Assembly: GCA_009773645.1 (NCBI GenBank)
Contig: WSYB01000010.1
Coordinates: forward strand, 1-64,000
Reading direction: 5' to 3'
DNA length: 64,000 nt
Origin: Geobacteraceae bacterium
GTDB taxonomy: Bacteria; Desulfobacterota; Desulfuromonadia; Geobacterales; Geobacteraceae
Position 1 is the first letter of the stretch; each line of letters starts with the position of its first letter. The notes beneath the pieces are model-generated. The model was not told the DNA's origin and made no database searches. It saw only the letters and a list, made by a program, of their open reading frames with translations. Positions 26,323 through 38,202 of this stretch are shown one piece after another. The position numbers were made by a program, and so were the translations under genes.

Positions 26323-26823
26323 ATGTATCATGAGATGACAGTGTTCGGTTTTACCCTTGATTCCGTAGCGCACAGACCGGTAGTTATCCTTAAAGACGTC
26401 AAGGACAGCAACACCGTTCCTATCTGGATAAGCGCCATGGAAGCCGTATCCATCGCCGCCGAGCTTATGAGCCGTGATATATCATGCCAAAGCGGCCGGG
26501 GAGATTTGCTGACCATCCTGTTTGAACAAACGGGAATGAAGGTCGCCAGAATTGCCATTGAAAGTCTTAATAACGGTATTTTTAAGGCTTCGGTGAGTTT
26601 TATCATAAACGGCGATGAGTTTAAGGTAGATGTACGGACGTGTGACGCATTGATTACTGCGCTGAAATACAAGCTGCCGGTCATGGTTGCCGAAGATGTT
26701 GTAGCCCGCGCTTCCATGGATGCCTTGACGGATGAAACGATTGCACAGGAACATGACGCACGAAGGTTTGTCGATTTTCTTGAAGATCTGGATCCTGCGG
26801 ATCTGGGGAAATATCCCATGTAA
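26323..26823 (+). CDS. Bifunctional nuclease family protein (DUF151)
   Basis: 166 residues from ATG 26323 behind AAAGAGGTG. The pattern VFGFTLDSVAHRPVVILKD, VPIWISAMEA, ...RGDLLTILFEQ and SRPCDALI-like VRTCDALITALKY is that of the BFN domain. Family members are linked to nuclease activity in plants and in Thermotoga; the bacterial role is poorly known. The gene sits between miaB and an M42 peptidase, a neighbourhood of single housekeeping genes. Confidence 0.85.
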   Translation: MYHEMTVFGFTLDSVAHRPVVILKDVKDSNTVPIWISAMEAVSIAAELMSRDISCQSGRGDLLTILFEQTGMKVARIAIESLNNGIFKASVSFIINGDEFKVDVRTCDALITALKYKLPVMVAEDVVARASMDALTDETIAQEHDARRFVDFLEDLDPADLGKYPM

Positions 26824-26872
26824 AACGGTGAACGGTGAAAAGTGAAGGGCGAAAATCAAAACTCGGAGATTT
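26824..26872. repeat. GTGAA-type filler repeat
   Basis: Consecutive words GGTGAAC, GGTGAAA, AGTGAAG, GGCGAAA with a period of 7-8 bases directly after the stop codon. Same kind as the segment between guaB and guaA. Confidence 0.45.
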
Positions 26873-26875
26873 GTG

Positions 26876-27946
26876 ATGCGCAAGGAATCTTTTGAATTTC
26901 TGCAGAACCTGTTGGCTGCTCCCAGCCCTTCAGGTTATGAACAGCCGGCCCAGCGGATATTTCGCGACTATCTGAAACCTTTCTGCCAGGTAACCACCGA
27001 TGTCATGGGGAACGTATGCGGTTTAATCTCCGGTAAGGGCAAGGATCTGCCACGGGTGATGCTTGTGGGGCATTCCGACGAGATCGGCTTTCAGGTCAAA
27101 TACATCGACGAAAACGGTTTTATCTTTTTTGGGGCCATAGGGGGGGTGGACCCGCATTTGACGCCGGGCAAACGGGTGAACGTCCACGGCAGAAACGGCG
27201 TCGTCCCCGGTGTTATCGGCAAAAAGCCGATCCATCTCATGGAGGCAAAGGACCGCGAGACGGTGATAAAGCTAGATGCCCAGTACATAGATGTGGGAGC
27301 TGACGACAAGAAGGAGGCTCTGCAACTGGTCCGGGTCGGGGATCCGGTTACATTCGCCGTGGGGCTTGAGAAGCTCCACGGTGACAGGGTCACTTCCCGG
27401 GGGTTTGACGATAAGGCCGGGAGCTTTGTGGTAGCAGAAGTTCTCCGTCAGGTGGCCGCCTCCGGCAAGAAGCCGGCGATCGACCTCTATGGCGTATCGT
27501 CCGTACAGGAGGAAGTCGGGCTGCGTGGCGGCACTACAAGTGCCTACTCCATCAATCCCGATCTGGGGATTTGTGTGGAGGTCGATTTTTGTACCGACCA
27601 GCCGGATGTGGAAAAAAAGCATAACGGTGAAGTGGGACTGGGAAAGGGACCGATTCTCCCCCGCGGTGCCAATATAAATCCCGCGTTGTTCGATCTGTTG
27701 ACGGATACGGCCGTGCGCGAGAACATTGCGGTGCAATTTACCGCGATTCCCAAGGCCACCGGTACGGACGCAAACGTGATGCAGATATCCCGTGGCGGTG
27801 TGGCGACGGCTCTGGTTAAAATACCGCTCCGCTACATGCATACGCCGGTCGAAGTCCTTTCTCTGACCGACCTGGACAATGCAGTCAATCTGATCGTGGC
27901 GACTCTTTACCGCATCAAGGACAAGCAGGTGTTCATCCCTGAGTAG
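26876..27946 (+). CDS. M42-family metallopeptidase
   Basis: Cytoplasmic aminopeptidase/endoglucanase-like enzyme of the M42 (DUF/FrvX, YsdC) family, 356 residues. GTG 26873 is an alternative start. Metal ligands and catalytic residues are visible in order: GHSDEIGF, RGFDDKAG, SVQEEVGLRGG, CVEVDF and a late MHTPVEVLS. The length is usual. It may trim peptides in the cytoplasm. Confidence 0.88.
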   Translation: MRKESFEFLQNLLAAPSPSGYEQPAQRIFRDYLKPFCQVTTDVMGNVCGLISGKGKDLPRVMLVGHSDEIGFQVKYIDENGFIFFGAIGGVDPHLTPGKRVNVHGRNGVVPGVIGKKPIHLMEAKDRETVIKLDAQYIDVGADDKKEALQLVRVGDPVTFAVGLEKLHGDRVTSRGFDDKAGSFVVAEVLRQVAASGKKPAIDLYGVSSVQEEVGLRGGTTSAYSINPDLGICVEVDFCTDQPDVEKKHNGEVGLGKGPILPRGANINPALFDLLTDTAVRENIAVQFTAIPKATGTDANVMQISRGGVATALVKIPLRYMHTPVEVLSLTDLDNAVNLIVATLYRIKDKQVFIPE

Positions 27947-28076
27947 GGGGCCGGGCCGGAGGGGCAGCATGAGTTTGGTGAACTAAGCAACCGGTTCTCG
28001 GTCCCTGGTCCCCGATTCCCGGTTTTAACTTGACTTAAGCGGCTGCATGTAATAACTTGTCCGGTTAATATTTTGA

Positions 28077-29570
<1,494 letters not shown>

Positions 29571-29640
29571 AAAACGGTGAAGGGTGAAGGGTGAAGAAAT
29601 TTCTCCTTTCACGTTTCACATTTCACTTTTCACAAGGGTT
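29571..29640. repeat. Self-complementary GTGAAGG filler between guaB and guaA
   Basis: Three GTGAAG words on one side of AAATTT and four TTTCAC words on the other, so the whole spacer can form a hairpin in the guaBA mRNA. Confidence 0.5.
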
Positions 29641-29644
29641 TTTC

Positions 29645-31207
<1,563 letters not shown>

Positions 31208-31212
31208 ACGGA

Positions 31213-31325
31213 CGAGGATTTCCGGAACCTGGCGGCGTTGGGCTGCCGGTCCACGTTGTGCGGCGTAGCGCTGCTACGCCTCCGCCGGGACCGTTGCCCG
31301 CCTTGCCAGAACCCGAAACTCCTCG
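31213..31325. repeat. REP-like structured element, copy 2
   Basis: Core 31229-31309 has the same order as the copy before miaB: CTGGCGG, TTGTGCGGCGTA, palindrome GGCGTAGC/GCTACGCC (31262-31269, 31273-31280), CTCCGC and CCTTGCCAG. Outer arms CGAGGATTTC and GAAACTCCTCG pair imperfectly. It follows the guaA stop directly. Confidence 0.7.
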
Positions 31326-31385
31326 CCCGATTGGTCATAACTAACAATTTCTGACTACCCTGCTCGACTCATCACCGCTGAAGGT

Positions 31386-32060
31386 ATGTCTTCTAAAACA
31401 ATGGCCATCAAACTCATCATCTTCGACCTGGACGGGACGCTGGCCGATTCCCTCGGGGACCTGACCGATGCAACCAACCATATACGCGCCGCGTTTGCCA
31501 GGCCGCAACTTTTGCCTCACGAGGTGAGGAAACTGGTGGGCCAGGGGGCAAGAAGGCTTGTGGAGCGGGCGTTATCGGGCGCTTCTGCGGAGGAAGTCGA
31601 ACAGGGCCTGCAATTATTCCTGGCTTATAATGATGCCCATATTGCGGATAAGACCGGCCTGTACCCGGCAGTGGAAGAGACGCTCGGATTACTGAAAGCC
31701 CAGGGAAGGCAAATGGCGGTAATTTCCAACAAAAATGTCGCCCTATGCCGGAAACTCCTCTCCGTGCTGGGTGTGGACAATTATTTCGCAACTATCATAG
31801 GCGCGGATTCACTCCCTTTTCGCAAGCCTTCTCCGGAACCGGTACTGAAATTGCTCCGGGATTTGAAGACCACTGCGAAGGAAGCGGCAATTGTCGGTGA
31901 CAGTATAAATGATATCGCCGCCGGAAGGAGCGCAGGCATAATGACGGTAGGGTGCAGCTATGGATACGGTGAGGCGGCTGAAATTGCCACGGCGGACTAC
32001 CGGATCGATGCATTCAGTGACCTGCTGCGATTGCCTCTTTTTAAAAATAATTTGCCGTAG
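31386..32060 (+). CDS. gph: HAD-family phosphatase, phosphoglycolate phosphatase-like
   Basis: 224 residues. HAD motif I is FDLDGTLADS, motif II ISNKN, motif III a Lys in PFRKPSPEP and motif IV VGDSINDIAAG. The helical cap and motifs fit phosphoglycolate phosphatase or the closely related PpaX/MupP enzymes. Start ATG 31386 has only GAAGGT as Shine-Dalgarno; ATG 31401 is possible. Confidence 0.8.
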   Translation: MSSKTMAIKLIIFDLDGTLADSLGDLTDATNHIRAAFARPQLLPHEVRKLVGQGARRLVERALSGASAEEVEQGLQLFLAYNDAHIADKTGLYPAVEETLGLLKAQGRQMAVISNKNVALCRKLLSVLGVDNYFATIIGADSLPFRKPSPEPVLKLLRDLKTTAKEAAIVGDSINDIAAGRSAGIMTVGCSYGYGEAAEIATADYRIDAFSDLLRLPLFKNNLP

Positions 32061-32073
32061 ATGAATTTTTTTC

Positions 32074-32100
32074 TAAAGTTATGTGGAGTCCTGCCGATAT
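32074..32100 (+). promoter_or_regulatory. Sigma28 (FliA)-type promoter before flgM
   Basis: TAAAGTTA (32074-32081), 11-bp spacer, GCCGATAT (32093-32100). This is almost the flagellar sigma28 consensus TAAAGTTT-N11-GCCGATAA and stands 35 bp upstream of the flgM start. Confidence 0.8.
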
Positions 32101-32134
32101 TTCTTATAATTACTCCTTCGGAGGTCAGTCAACA

Positions 32135-32437
32135 ATGAAAATCGAGGAAAGCAATCAGCAGGCGATCATAAATCCTTTCAAGAATGAGCGGGTTGAGCAG
32201 GTTGGCGGGAAAGACGGCAAACCCGTTGACGCTGCGGGAAAACCCCAGGCCGGCAGGGACAATGTTGCCCTTTCTCCGGCTGCCGAACATCTGAATAAGG
32301 CGACTGCTTCCCAAGAGCTCCCCGAATTCAGGGCGGACCGTGTTGCGGAACTGAAAGCAACTATTGAAGCGGGCGAATATAAGGTAAACAGCAGGGACGT
32401 AGCCGCAAAAATGTACGACAAGCTGAAACAACGCTGA
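32135..32437 (+). CDS. flgM: Negative regulator of flagellin synthesis (anti-sigma28 factor)
   Basis: 100 residues from ATG 32135 behind CGGAGGTCAG. The C-terminal half (FRADRVAELKATIEAGEYKVNSRDVAAKMYDKLK) is the conserved FlgM segment that binds sigma28; the N-terminal half with VALSPAAEHL is disordered as usual. FlgM holds FliA until the hook is complete and is then secreted. The FliA-type promoter gives the usual negative feedback. No other flagellar gene is in the window. Confidence 0.88.
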   Translation: MKIEESNQQAIINPFKNERVEQVGGKDGKPVDAAGKPQAGRDNVALSPAAEHLNKATASQELPEFRADRVAELKATIEAGEYKVNSRDVAAKMYDKLKQR

Positions 32438-32468
32438 GCAATCCTGAACCCCATGGAGTCGCTATATG

Positions 32469-32495
32469 AAAAGCCCGCGTTTTGCGGGCTTTTTT
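32469..32495 (+). terminator. Terminator after flgM
   Basis: AAAAGCCCGC, loop GTTTT, GCGGGCTTTTTT. Confidence 0.9.
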
Positions 32496-32534
32496 GTTGC
32501 CGTCCCGCCATTGTGAATGTAATCTATAAGTATC

Positions 32535-33863
32535 ATGGATGTAAATTTGAGAGAGCTATGTGCGAATGAGAGCTTTCGCACCATCATCAGTGTGGCTGCC
32601 GAACTCGATGTGCGGGTTTATTTTGTCGGCGGAGCCCTGCGTGATCTCCTTTTGGGGAGAAGGGGCAACGACCTGGACTTTGCCCTTGAGGGGGCTTTTG
32701 CGGAATTTCCCCGCACGTTTGCGGAAAGGGTGGCGGGCACTTTTTTCTGGCTTGACGAGGAGAGGCTTCAGGCAAGGGTGGTAAAGAAAGGGAAAGGGGA
32801 AACCGCTACGTTTGATTTCGCCCCTCTGTGCGGCGCAAACGTTGAGGAGGACCTTTGCCGGCGTGATTTTACCATCAATGCGATGGCCGTTGAGGTGGGA
32901 AGGGAAGATGTCCTCATAGACCCATTGGATGGGGGGGCCGATCTCCGGCAAAAAATTGTCAGGGCGTGCTCTGAAAGCTCGTTCACCGACGATCCGCTCC
33001 GGCTTTTGCGGGCGCTTCGTTTTGCCGCTGCGTTGGGTTTTGCCGTGGAGGACGGCACCTGGCTGAAAATCGCACAGAATGCCCATCTTCTGGAACATGT
33101 GGCGGCGGAAAGGGTGAGGGGCGAGCTGTTTCAGATACTGGCCGCCCCGGGAATCGGCGCATCCCTGGTGAGGCTCCATGAATCGGGACTGCTGGCAAGG
33201 ATATTTCCCCAGGATGTGCTTAGGGAAACGTCTCGACCGCATATCGAACGGCAGATAGGATGCGCTGACCGGATCGAGCAGATAAGCGGGATGTTACAGC
33301 GATATTTCCCGGAAGAACACCGACTGCTGGCGGAATACCTTGATTGCGAGGTGGAAACCGGCATTACGGTACTGTCGCTCGTGAAGCTGGCCGCCTTTTT
33401 GGGTGGAGCTGAAGGGCCTGGAACAGCCGCTGTCGTGGCCGAAAGGATTCGGCTTGGCAGGAAGGTCGGCCGGATGCTGGAACAGTTCAGCAGTGACAAG
33501 AAGCCCGAGTTCGGGGTACTGGAGCAGAGACCGACTAAGCGGGCCAAGTACAGGTTCTTCAAAGACCATGACCCGGCTGGTCCCGGGCTTGTTATTCTGT
33601 CCCTGTCCAGGGAAGTTGCGTCTCCGCAGCTCTGTGAGGAGCTGGTTACCTATTATTTTCGTGAATACGGTGCCGTCGGGGATGAGTCGCTCCTCTCGGG
33701 CGAGGAGATCATGGGCATTTTCGGTATCGCTCAGGGAAGGGGAGTGGGGGAGGCAATGGAACGGCTGAGGGAGGCGGAACGCCGTGGTCTGGTCAACAAC
33801 AGGGTGGAGGCACGGGAGTTCCTCCGGAAAAATCTGTTGACAAAAGGAGAGTCGATGAGCTAA
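32535..33863 (+). CDS. CCA-adding enzyme / poly(A) polymerase family nucleotidyltransferase
   Basis: 442 residues of the class II tRNA nucleotidyltransferase fold. VYFVGGALRDLLLGRRGNDLDF holds the GG and DxD catalytic motifs. RRDFTINAMAVEV and DDPLRLLRALRFAA follow in the neck region. The C-terminal half is less conserved and has no HD motif that I can see. Family members add or repair CCA ends or poly(A) tails, and the two roles are hard to separate. It ends 17 bp before a tRNA gene. No clear Shine-Dalgarno before ATG 32535. Confidence 0.82.
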   Translation: MDVNLRELCANESFRTIISVAAELDVRVYFVGGALRDLLLGRRGNDLDFALEGAFAEFPRTFAERVAGTFFWLDEERLQARVVKKGKGETATFDFAPLCGANVEEDLCRRDFTINAMAVEVGREDVLIDPLDGGADLRQKIVRACSESSFTDDPLRLLRALRFAAALGFAVEDGTWLKIAQNAHLLEHVAAERVRGELFQILAAPGIGASLVRLHESGLLARIFPQDVLRETSRPHIERQIGCADRIEQISGMLQRYFPEEHRLLAEYLDCEVETGITVLSLVKLAAFLGGAEGPGTAAVVAERIRLGRKVGRMLEQFSSDKKPEFGVLEQRPTKRAKYRFFKDHDPAGPGLVILSLSREVASPQLCEELVTYYFREYGAVGDESLLSGEEIMGIFGIAQGRGVGEAMERLREAERRGLVNNRVEAREFLRKNLLTKGESMS

Positions 33864-33880
33864 AAGTATAGCTCCATTGA

Positions 33881-33955
<75 letters not shown>

Positions 33956-33963
33956 TAAAAATC

Positions 33964-33992
33964 AAGGGGTTAGGCGATTTGCCTAGCCCCTT
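33964..33992 (+). terminator. Terminator after tRNA-Gly
   Basis: AAGGGGTTAGGC, loop GATTT, GCCTAGCCCCTT followed by TCTTCTTC. Probably ends the tRNA transcript. Confidence 0.75.
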
Positions 33993-34178
33993 TCTTCTTC
34001 CGTGTAACCTCTCGTGTAACCTCTAAAGTCATGCTTTGGATTTCCAAAACGTTCTTCCATATCTCCTTGCAGGGGGTAGTTAAGGTCCTCCTCTATACAA
34101 GCCCGAATGCACCGAATGTCAATGACGTTCTGGGGACCCTTGTTCTGCTGTGCTGTTCGCTGCGGTTGACGTCATAAG
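33987..34178 (-). pseudogene. Possible C-terminal gene remnant downstream of tRNA-Gly
   Basis: The minus strand has an open frame of about 62 codons without a start (reading ...VIDIRCIRACIEEDLNYPLQG and ending TEEERG). In another frame it reads TLEVTREVTRKKKGARQIA and stop, which resembles the extreme C terminus of tRNA-targeting phage integrases. The location next to a tRNA 3' end fits. Only a weak pattern match. Confidence 0.25.
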
Positions 34179-34198
34179 TACCAGTAGGGCCAGTATCT

Positions 34199-35992
34199 TC
34201 AACTGTTTCTTTTCTCTTCACTTGGTACGATATTGCAGGTGTTCGTCGTCAGGTCGAAGACCACTCTGGCTTTCTTTTCCTGAAGTAGCCGGAGTACCTG
34301 GTTGATCTTGTCGTTGAGCGTGAAGTGGGAATCTCCCCCTTCCTCCCATTCCCTGGTCACGAACTCGGCGATCAGGTTGCGCAGGGTGTCGGGGTTGATG
34401 CTCTCCATCGGCACCTCCACCCCGTCTTCGTGGCGGTCAGGGAGTTTCTCCGGTTGGCAGCCTTCATCATACTCGATAATGACTTCATCGGACTTCGACA
34501 CCGTCAGCCCCGGATTGCTGAGCGCGACCCACCGGCGGGGGGTGACGCCGTTGGTCACGTTGTGAAATTTCTCCGGGGAGAGTTCGTGGAAGTCATGCAG
34601 CACGGTCTTTTTCAGCAGCTCCGTATGCAGGGCGGCAACGCCGTTGACGGCATGACTGCCCACGCAGGCAAGATTGGCCATGCGGACGTACTTGTCACCG
34701 GTCTCGTCGATCAACGACAGGCGGGTAATTCGTGCTTCGTCTTCCGGGAAACGGATCTGCACCTCGTCGAGAAACCGCCGGTTTATTTCAAAGATGATTT
34801 CGATAATGCGGGGAAGGACTGTGGAGAACAAAGGCAGGGGCCACTTTTCCAGCGCTTCCGACAGGAGCGTGTGGTTGGTATAGGCAAAGCACGTATTGGT
34901 TATCCCCCATGCTTCGTCCCATTCCAGCTTATGCTCGTCCACCAGCAGCCGCATCAGCTCGGCGATCCCCATGGCAGGATGGGTATCATTGATCTGGATG
35001 GCAAAGGTTTCGGAGAGATCCTTGATGTCTCTACCATACGAGAGGTGGAAAAAGATCATGTCCTGCAGCGAACATGAAACAAAGAAATATTGCTGGCACA
35101 GGCGAAGAAGCTTGCCTAGTTCCGGTTGGTCGTTGGGGTAAAGGACCTTGGAGATCGTCTCGGAAAGAACCTTTTCGTCGACGGCCCTGTTATAATCACC
35201 TGCATTAAAAACCTGAAAATCAAACGCCGCTACGGCCTCTGATTTCCAGAGTCGGAGCACCGAGACTCCTCCGGAGCGATAGCCGGCAACTGGAGTATCG
35301 TAGGCCACTCCCATGATGACCTTGTCGGGAATCCAGCGAACCGCCAGCCGTCCGGCAGAATCGCGGACGAACTCCGTATGACCGCCAAATTTGACTTCGA
35401 AGGCGAGATCCGGCCGGCGTACTTCCCATGGATTGCCGAACTTGAGCCAATTGTCGGCTTTTTCGACTTGCCATCCATTTCGGATCTCTTGATCGAAGAT
35501 GCCGAATTCGTAGCGGATTCCGTAGCCTACGGCAGGGACCCTAAGTGTTGCCAGAGACTCCAGATAACAGGCTGCAAGGCGACCAAGTCCGCCGTTTCCT
35601 AGTCCCGGCTCGACCTCTTGCTTGAGTATATCCTCCGGATTCTGTCCCAACGCTGCCAGCGCCGCGCGGACTGGAGCTTCAAGTCCCAAGTTTACCAGGT
35701 TGTTCCCCAAATGCGGACCCATGAGGAATTCCGATGACAGGTAGCTGACAACTTTAAGCTTTTCTTTAGCCAAAGCGATCAGGTCATAGAAAGACGTGAG
35801 CCAATTTTTGACCATCTGATCGCGAACAGCGTGAGCCACTGCCATATACCAGTCGTTACGTGTCGCAAATGGTAGCGGTTTTGCCTGAGTGTAGTGGAGG
35901 TGATTAAGAATGGCCTGTTGTATCTCGTCAGAACTCTGGCCGGTCCGCATGGTGTCGTGGCTGTTGCTTCCACGTTTTGTTGCTCGTGCCAT
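34199..35992 (-). pseudogene. Truncated glycogen phosphorylase fused to a YheU/UPF0270-like domain
   Basis: 597-residue frame from ATG 35992 behind AAGGAGTAAAG (ATG 36052 is a possible earlier start). Residues 1 to about 470 are glycogen/alpha-glucan phosphorylase (SYLSSEFLMG, EPGLGNGGLGRLAACYLESLA, INDTHPAMGIAELMR, NVTNGVTPRRWVALSNPGL). The match then stops. The C-terminal third with the PLP-binding Lys is missing, so phosphorylase activity is lost. The tail instead has VPMESINPDTLRNLIAEFVT, later QVLRLLQEKKARVVFD and TNTCNIVP, which fits the small UPF0270 (YheU) family. A GGAGG and ATG inside the frame could start this domain alone. Confidence 0.75.
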
Positions 35993-36093
35993 GGCTTTAC
36001 TCCTTGTTGTCCGTTTATATTGGCTCACGCAAAACTGCTGGTTCATACTCATTTCCCTACCTTCTCCCTTGTTCGGAGAGATGGCTTTGTAAT

Positions 36094-36210
36094 TCAGTCA
36101 TTGTCATACGGCTCTGTTTGGCTACTTATAGAGAAGAGGCACATCAGAGCAACCCCTCCTAGACCTCCCAGGAAACAACCGCATAAAAAAGCTATCCATA
36201 CAGTATTCAA
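36094..36210 (-). CDS. Tiny one-helix membrane protein, copy 1
   Basis: 38 residues from TTG 36210, with GGAGGT 7 bp upstream. It reads NTVWIAFLCGCFLGGLGGVA then LMCLFSISSQ, a single membrane helix with a GG pair, like DUF3789-type small proteins. A relative (VWIAFVCGFFLGGMVG) lies at 41.2-41.4 kb, and the DNA upstream of both is also related. Function unknown. Confidence 0.45.
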   Translation of the reverse strand: MNTVWIAFLCGCFLGGLGGVALMCLFSISSQTEPYDND

Positions 36211-36360
36211 AGTCCTACCTCCACGTTCTTCGTTACAACAAGCTGGTATTTGTCGTACCTCTTAACATCAGCACCAGCTTTAGCGATTCCAGACTTAATA
36301 AATATTGCGCACAGTAGAATGAGGAAATTTCTATAACAGAACGTATCAACCAGTACGTGT

Positions 36361-36978
36361 CTATGATGCTATTTGATCAAGAAGTTTATCAAGCATACTT
36401 TCCGCTTCAGTCTTATCATATTTTGCTGATTGAATGAAAAGTTGGTCATAGCCGAAAAGTAAGATGCTCGCCAGTAAGGAACGCGAAACATATTGAATGT
36501 TTTCTGCTTTGAATTCGTTTCTTTTAATCCCATCCATTATAATTTCATTAATAATAGCTACAATAAAATTTCTTATTCGTTCATGAAATCGAGATAGTAT
36601 GTCTCTACGCGAATCTAGAAAGAGTACATAGAGAAGTGTACGGTTTTCATTATTTTCAATAGAATCAATGATTCCTTGAACGAACAACACGATTCTACTG
36701 CGTGCAGTTCCATGCGGAACCAATGAGAGCATAACTGTCTTTTCAATGGTCCCACATATGTGGCCTAACAGTTCAAGATAGAGCCCCTCTTTATTTTTGA
36801 AATAGTAATAAATTGTCGGTTTAGTCACTTCAGCGGCAGAGGCAATCTCACGTACGCTCGTAGATTCGAAACCTTTTTGTGCAAACAGCTGTAGTGCCAC
36901 ATTCAGCAGTCGGTCTCGAACGGCAGGGCAGGGCCGCTCTGTAATTACGTTTTCTGATCCGGTACTTCCTGACGACAT
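36361..36978 (-). CDS. TetR-family transcriptional regulator (AT-rich)
   Basis: 205 residues. The N-terminal helix-turn-helix is clear (RDRLLNVALQLFAQKGFESTSVREIASAAEVTKPTIYYYFKNKEGLY); the ligand domain is not diagnostic. The gene is markedly AT-rich compared with its neighbours, which suggests recent acquisition. It stands alone, with over 100 bp of non-coding DNA on each side. No operator palindrome was found near its start. Confidence 0.85.
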   Translation of the reverse strand: MSSGSTGSENVITERPCPAVRDRLLNVALQLFAQKGFESTSVREIASAAEVTKPTIYYYFKNKEGLYLELLGHICGTIEKTVMLSLVPHGTARSRIVLFVQGIIDSIENNENRTLLYVLFLDSRRDILSRFHERIRNFIVAIINEIIMDGIKRNEFKAENIQYVSRSLLASILLFGYDQLFIQSAKYDKTEAESMLDKLLDQIAS

Positions 36979-37096
36979 ACAATCCCCCAGCAGGCTTTAA
37001 TGGTTTTGTTAATAAAGTGGTAATCCAAGCAAGATCAATTCCTTTTCTGGCACTATGGGAGGTCTTATCTACTTCATCTTGTGGCCACTGCCACAG

Positions 37097-37225
37097 TTAC
37101 TTCAACTTCGCAAGAATTACTTTGAGTCTTTCCACTGCAAGTTGAAACTTCCTCAACTCGGCACTGTCCCCCCGGAGGCAGAAGTTTTCCGTTTCTTTCT
37201 CCTCAATCAGCCAAGATACAAGCAC
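37097..37225 (-). CDS. Possible small basic protein downstream of ppk2
   Basis: 42-codon frame from GTG 37225 reading LVSWLIEEKETENFCLRGDS then AELRKFQLAVERLKVILAKL. The second half would be an amphipathic helix. No Shine-Dalgarno is evident and no family is recognised. The 355-bp stretch between the TetR gene and ppk2 holds nothing else. Confidence 0.22.
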   Translation of the reverse strand: MLVSWLIEEKETENFCLRGDSAELRKFQLAVERLKVILAKLK

Positions 37226-37333
37226 AGCGTCTGCGAATGGAGACGCTCATACTTACGATTTTTGGGTGGTGCCGCGACCTGTGTACTGCAGCTCTTCCTT
37301 CTCCACGGTAACCCTTTTCGGCCTGTTCACGGA

Positions 37334-38164
37334 TCAATAGACATCGGGGATATATTTGAACGGGTAATCGGGGGACTTGTACGACCCTTCCTTCTGCCGC
37401 TTCGGGAGCACCACCTTCTTGCGGGGCGCTTTCTTGTACGGTATCCTGCCGAGCAGGTGGGTAATGAGATTCAGCCGCACTTTCTTCTTGTCATCGGATT
37501 TAGCCACGAACCAAGGTGCCCACGGCGTGTCGGACGCCGCGATCATTTCGTCGCGCGCCCTGGTGTAGTCGTCCCAGCGGCTGTACGACTCGATGTCCAT
37601 GGGGGAGAGCTTCCATATTTTGCGTCCGTCATCAATCCGACGCTCCAACCGGCGGGTCTGCTCCTCCGGACTGACCTCCAGCCAGTATTTGAGCAGGATG
37701 ATGCCCGAGTCACACGCCAGCTTCTCGAAGTGCGGCACCACCTCCAGGAACTCTTTGCACTCTTCCCTGGTACAGAACCCCATGACCCGTTCGACCCCAG
37801 CCCGGTTGTACCAGCTCCGGTCGAAGATGACCACCTCGCCGGCTGCCGGGAGATGCGGCATGTAGCGCTGGGGGTACATCTGCGTCTTCTCCCTCTCCGT
37901 CGGGGCCGGGAGAGCTACTACGCGGAAGACGCGCGGACTCACCCGCTCTGTAATCGCCTTGATCGTCCCCCCCTTGCCGGCGCCATCGCGCCCCTCGAAG
38001 ATTATGCAGACTTTCAGCCCCTTATATTTGACCCATTCCTGGAGCTTTACCAGCTCCACGTGCAGTTTGGCCAGTTCCTTCTCATACTCCTTGGTTTTCA
38101 GCTTTTCACAAGCTTTTGCGATGTTTTCCTTCTCCTTTTCCTCTTCCTTTCCACCTTTCATCAC
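37334..38164 (-). CDS. ppk2: Polyphosphate kinase 2 family protein
   Basis: 276 residues. Uses polyphosphate to phosphorylate nucleotides (or the reverse). Walker A is EGRDGAGKGG and Walker B VVIFDRSWYNRAGVERVMGF; the lid region has RLERRIDDGRKIWKLSPMD. The length fits single-domain PPK2 class I. The N terminus is a charged helix (KGGKEEEKEKENIAKACEKL). GGAGTAATAGTG precedes ATG 38164. The CBS-domain gene lies 38 bp upstream on the same strand, so they may be one operon. Confidence 0.92.
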   Translation of the reverse strand: MMKGGKEEEKEKENIAKACEKLKTKEYEKELAKLHVELVKLQEWVKYKGLKVCIIFEGRDGAGKGGTIKAITERVSPRVFRVVALPAPTEREKTQMYPQRYMPHLPAAGEVVIFDRSWYNRAGVERVMGFCTREECKEFLEVVPHFEKLACDSGIILLKYWLEVSPEEQTRRLERRIDDGRKIWKLSPMDIESYSRWDDYTRARDEMIAASDTPWAPWFVAKSDDKKKVRLNLITHLLGRIPYKKAPRKKVVLPKRQKEGSYKSPDYPFKYIPDVY

Positions 38165-38202
38165 TATTACTCCTTTCTTCTACGTCCTTTTCTCGTGCCC
38201 GA

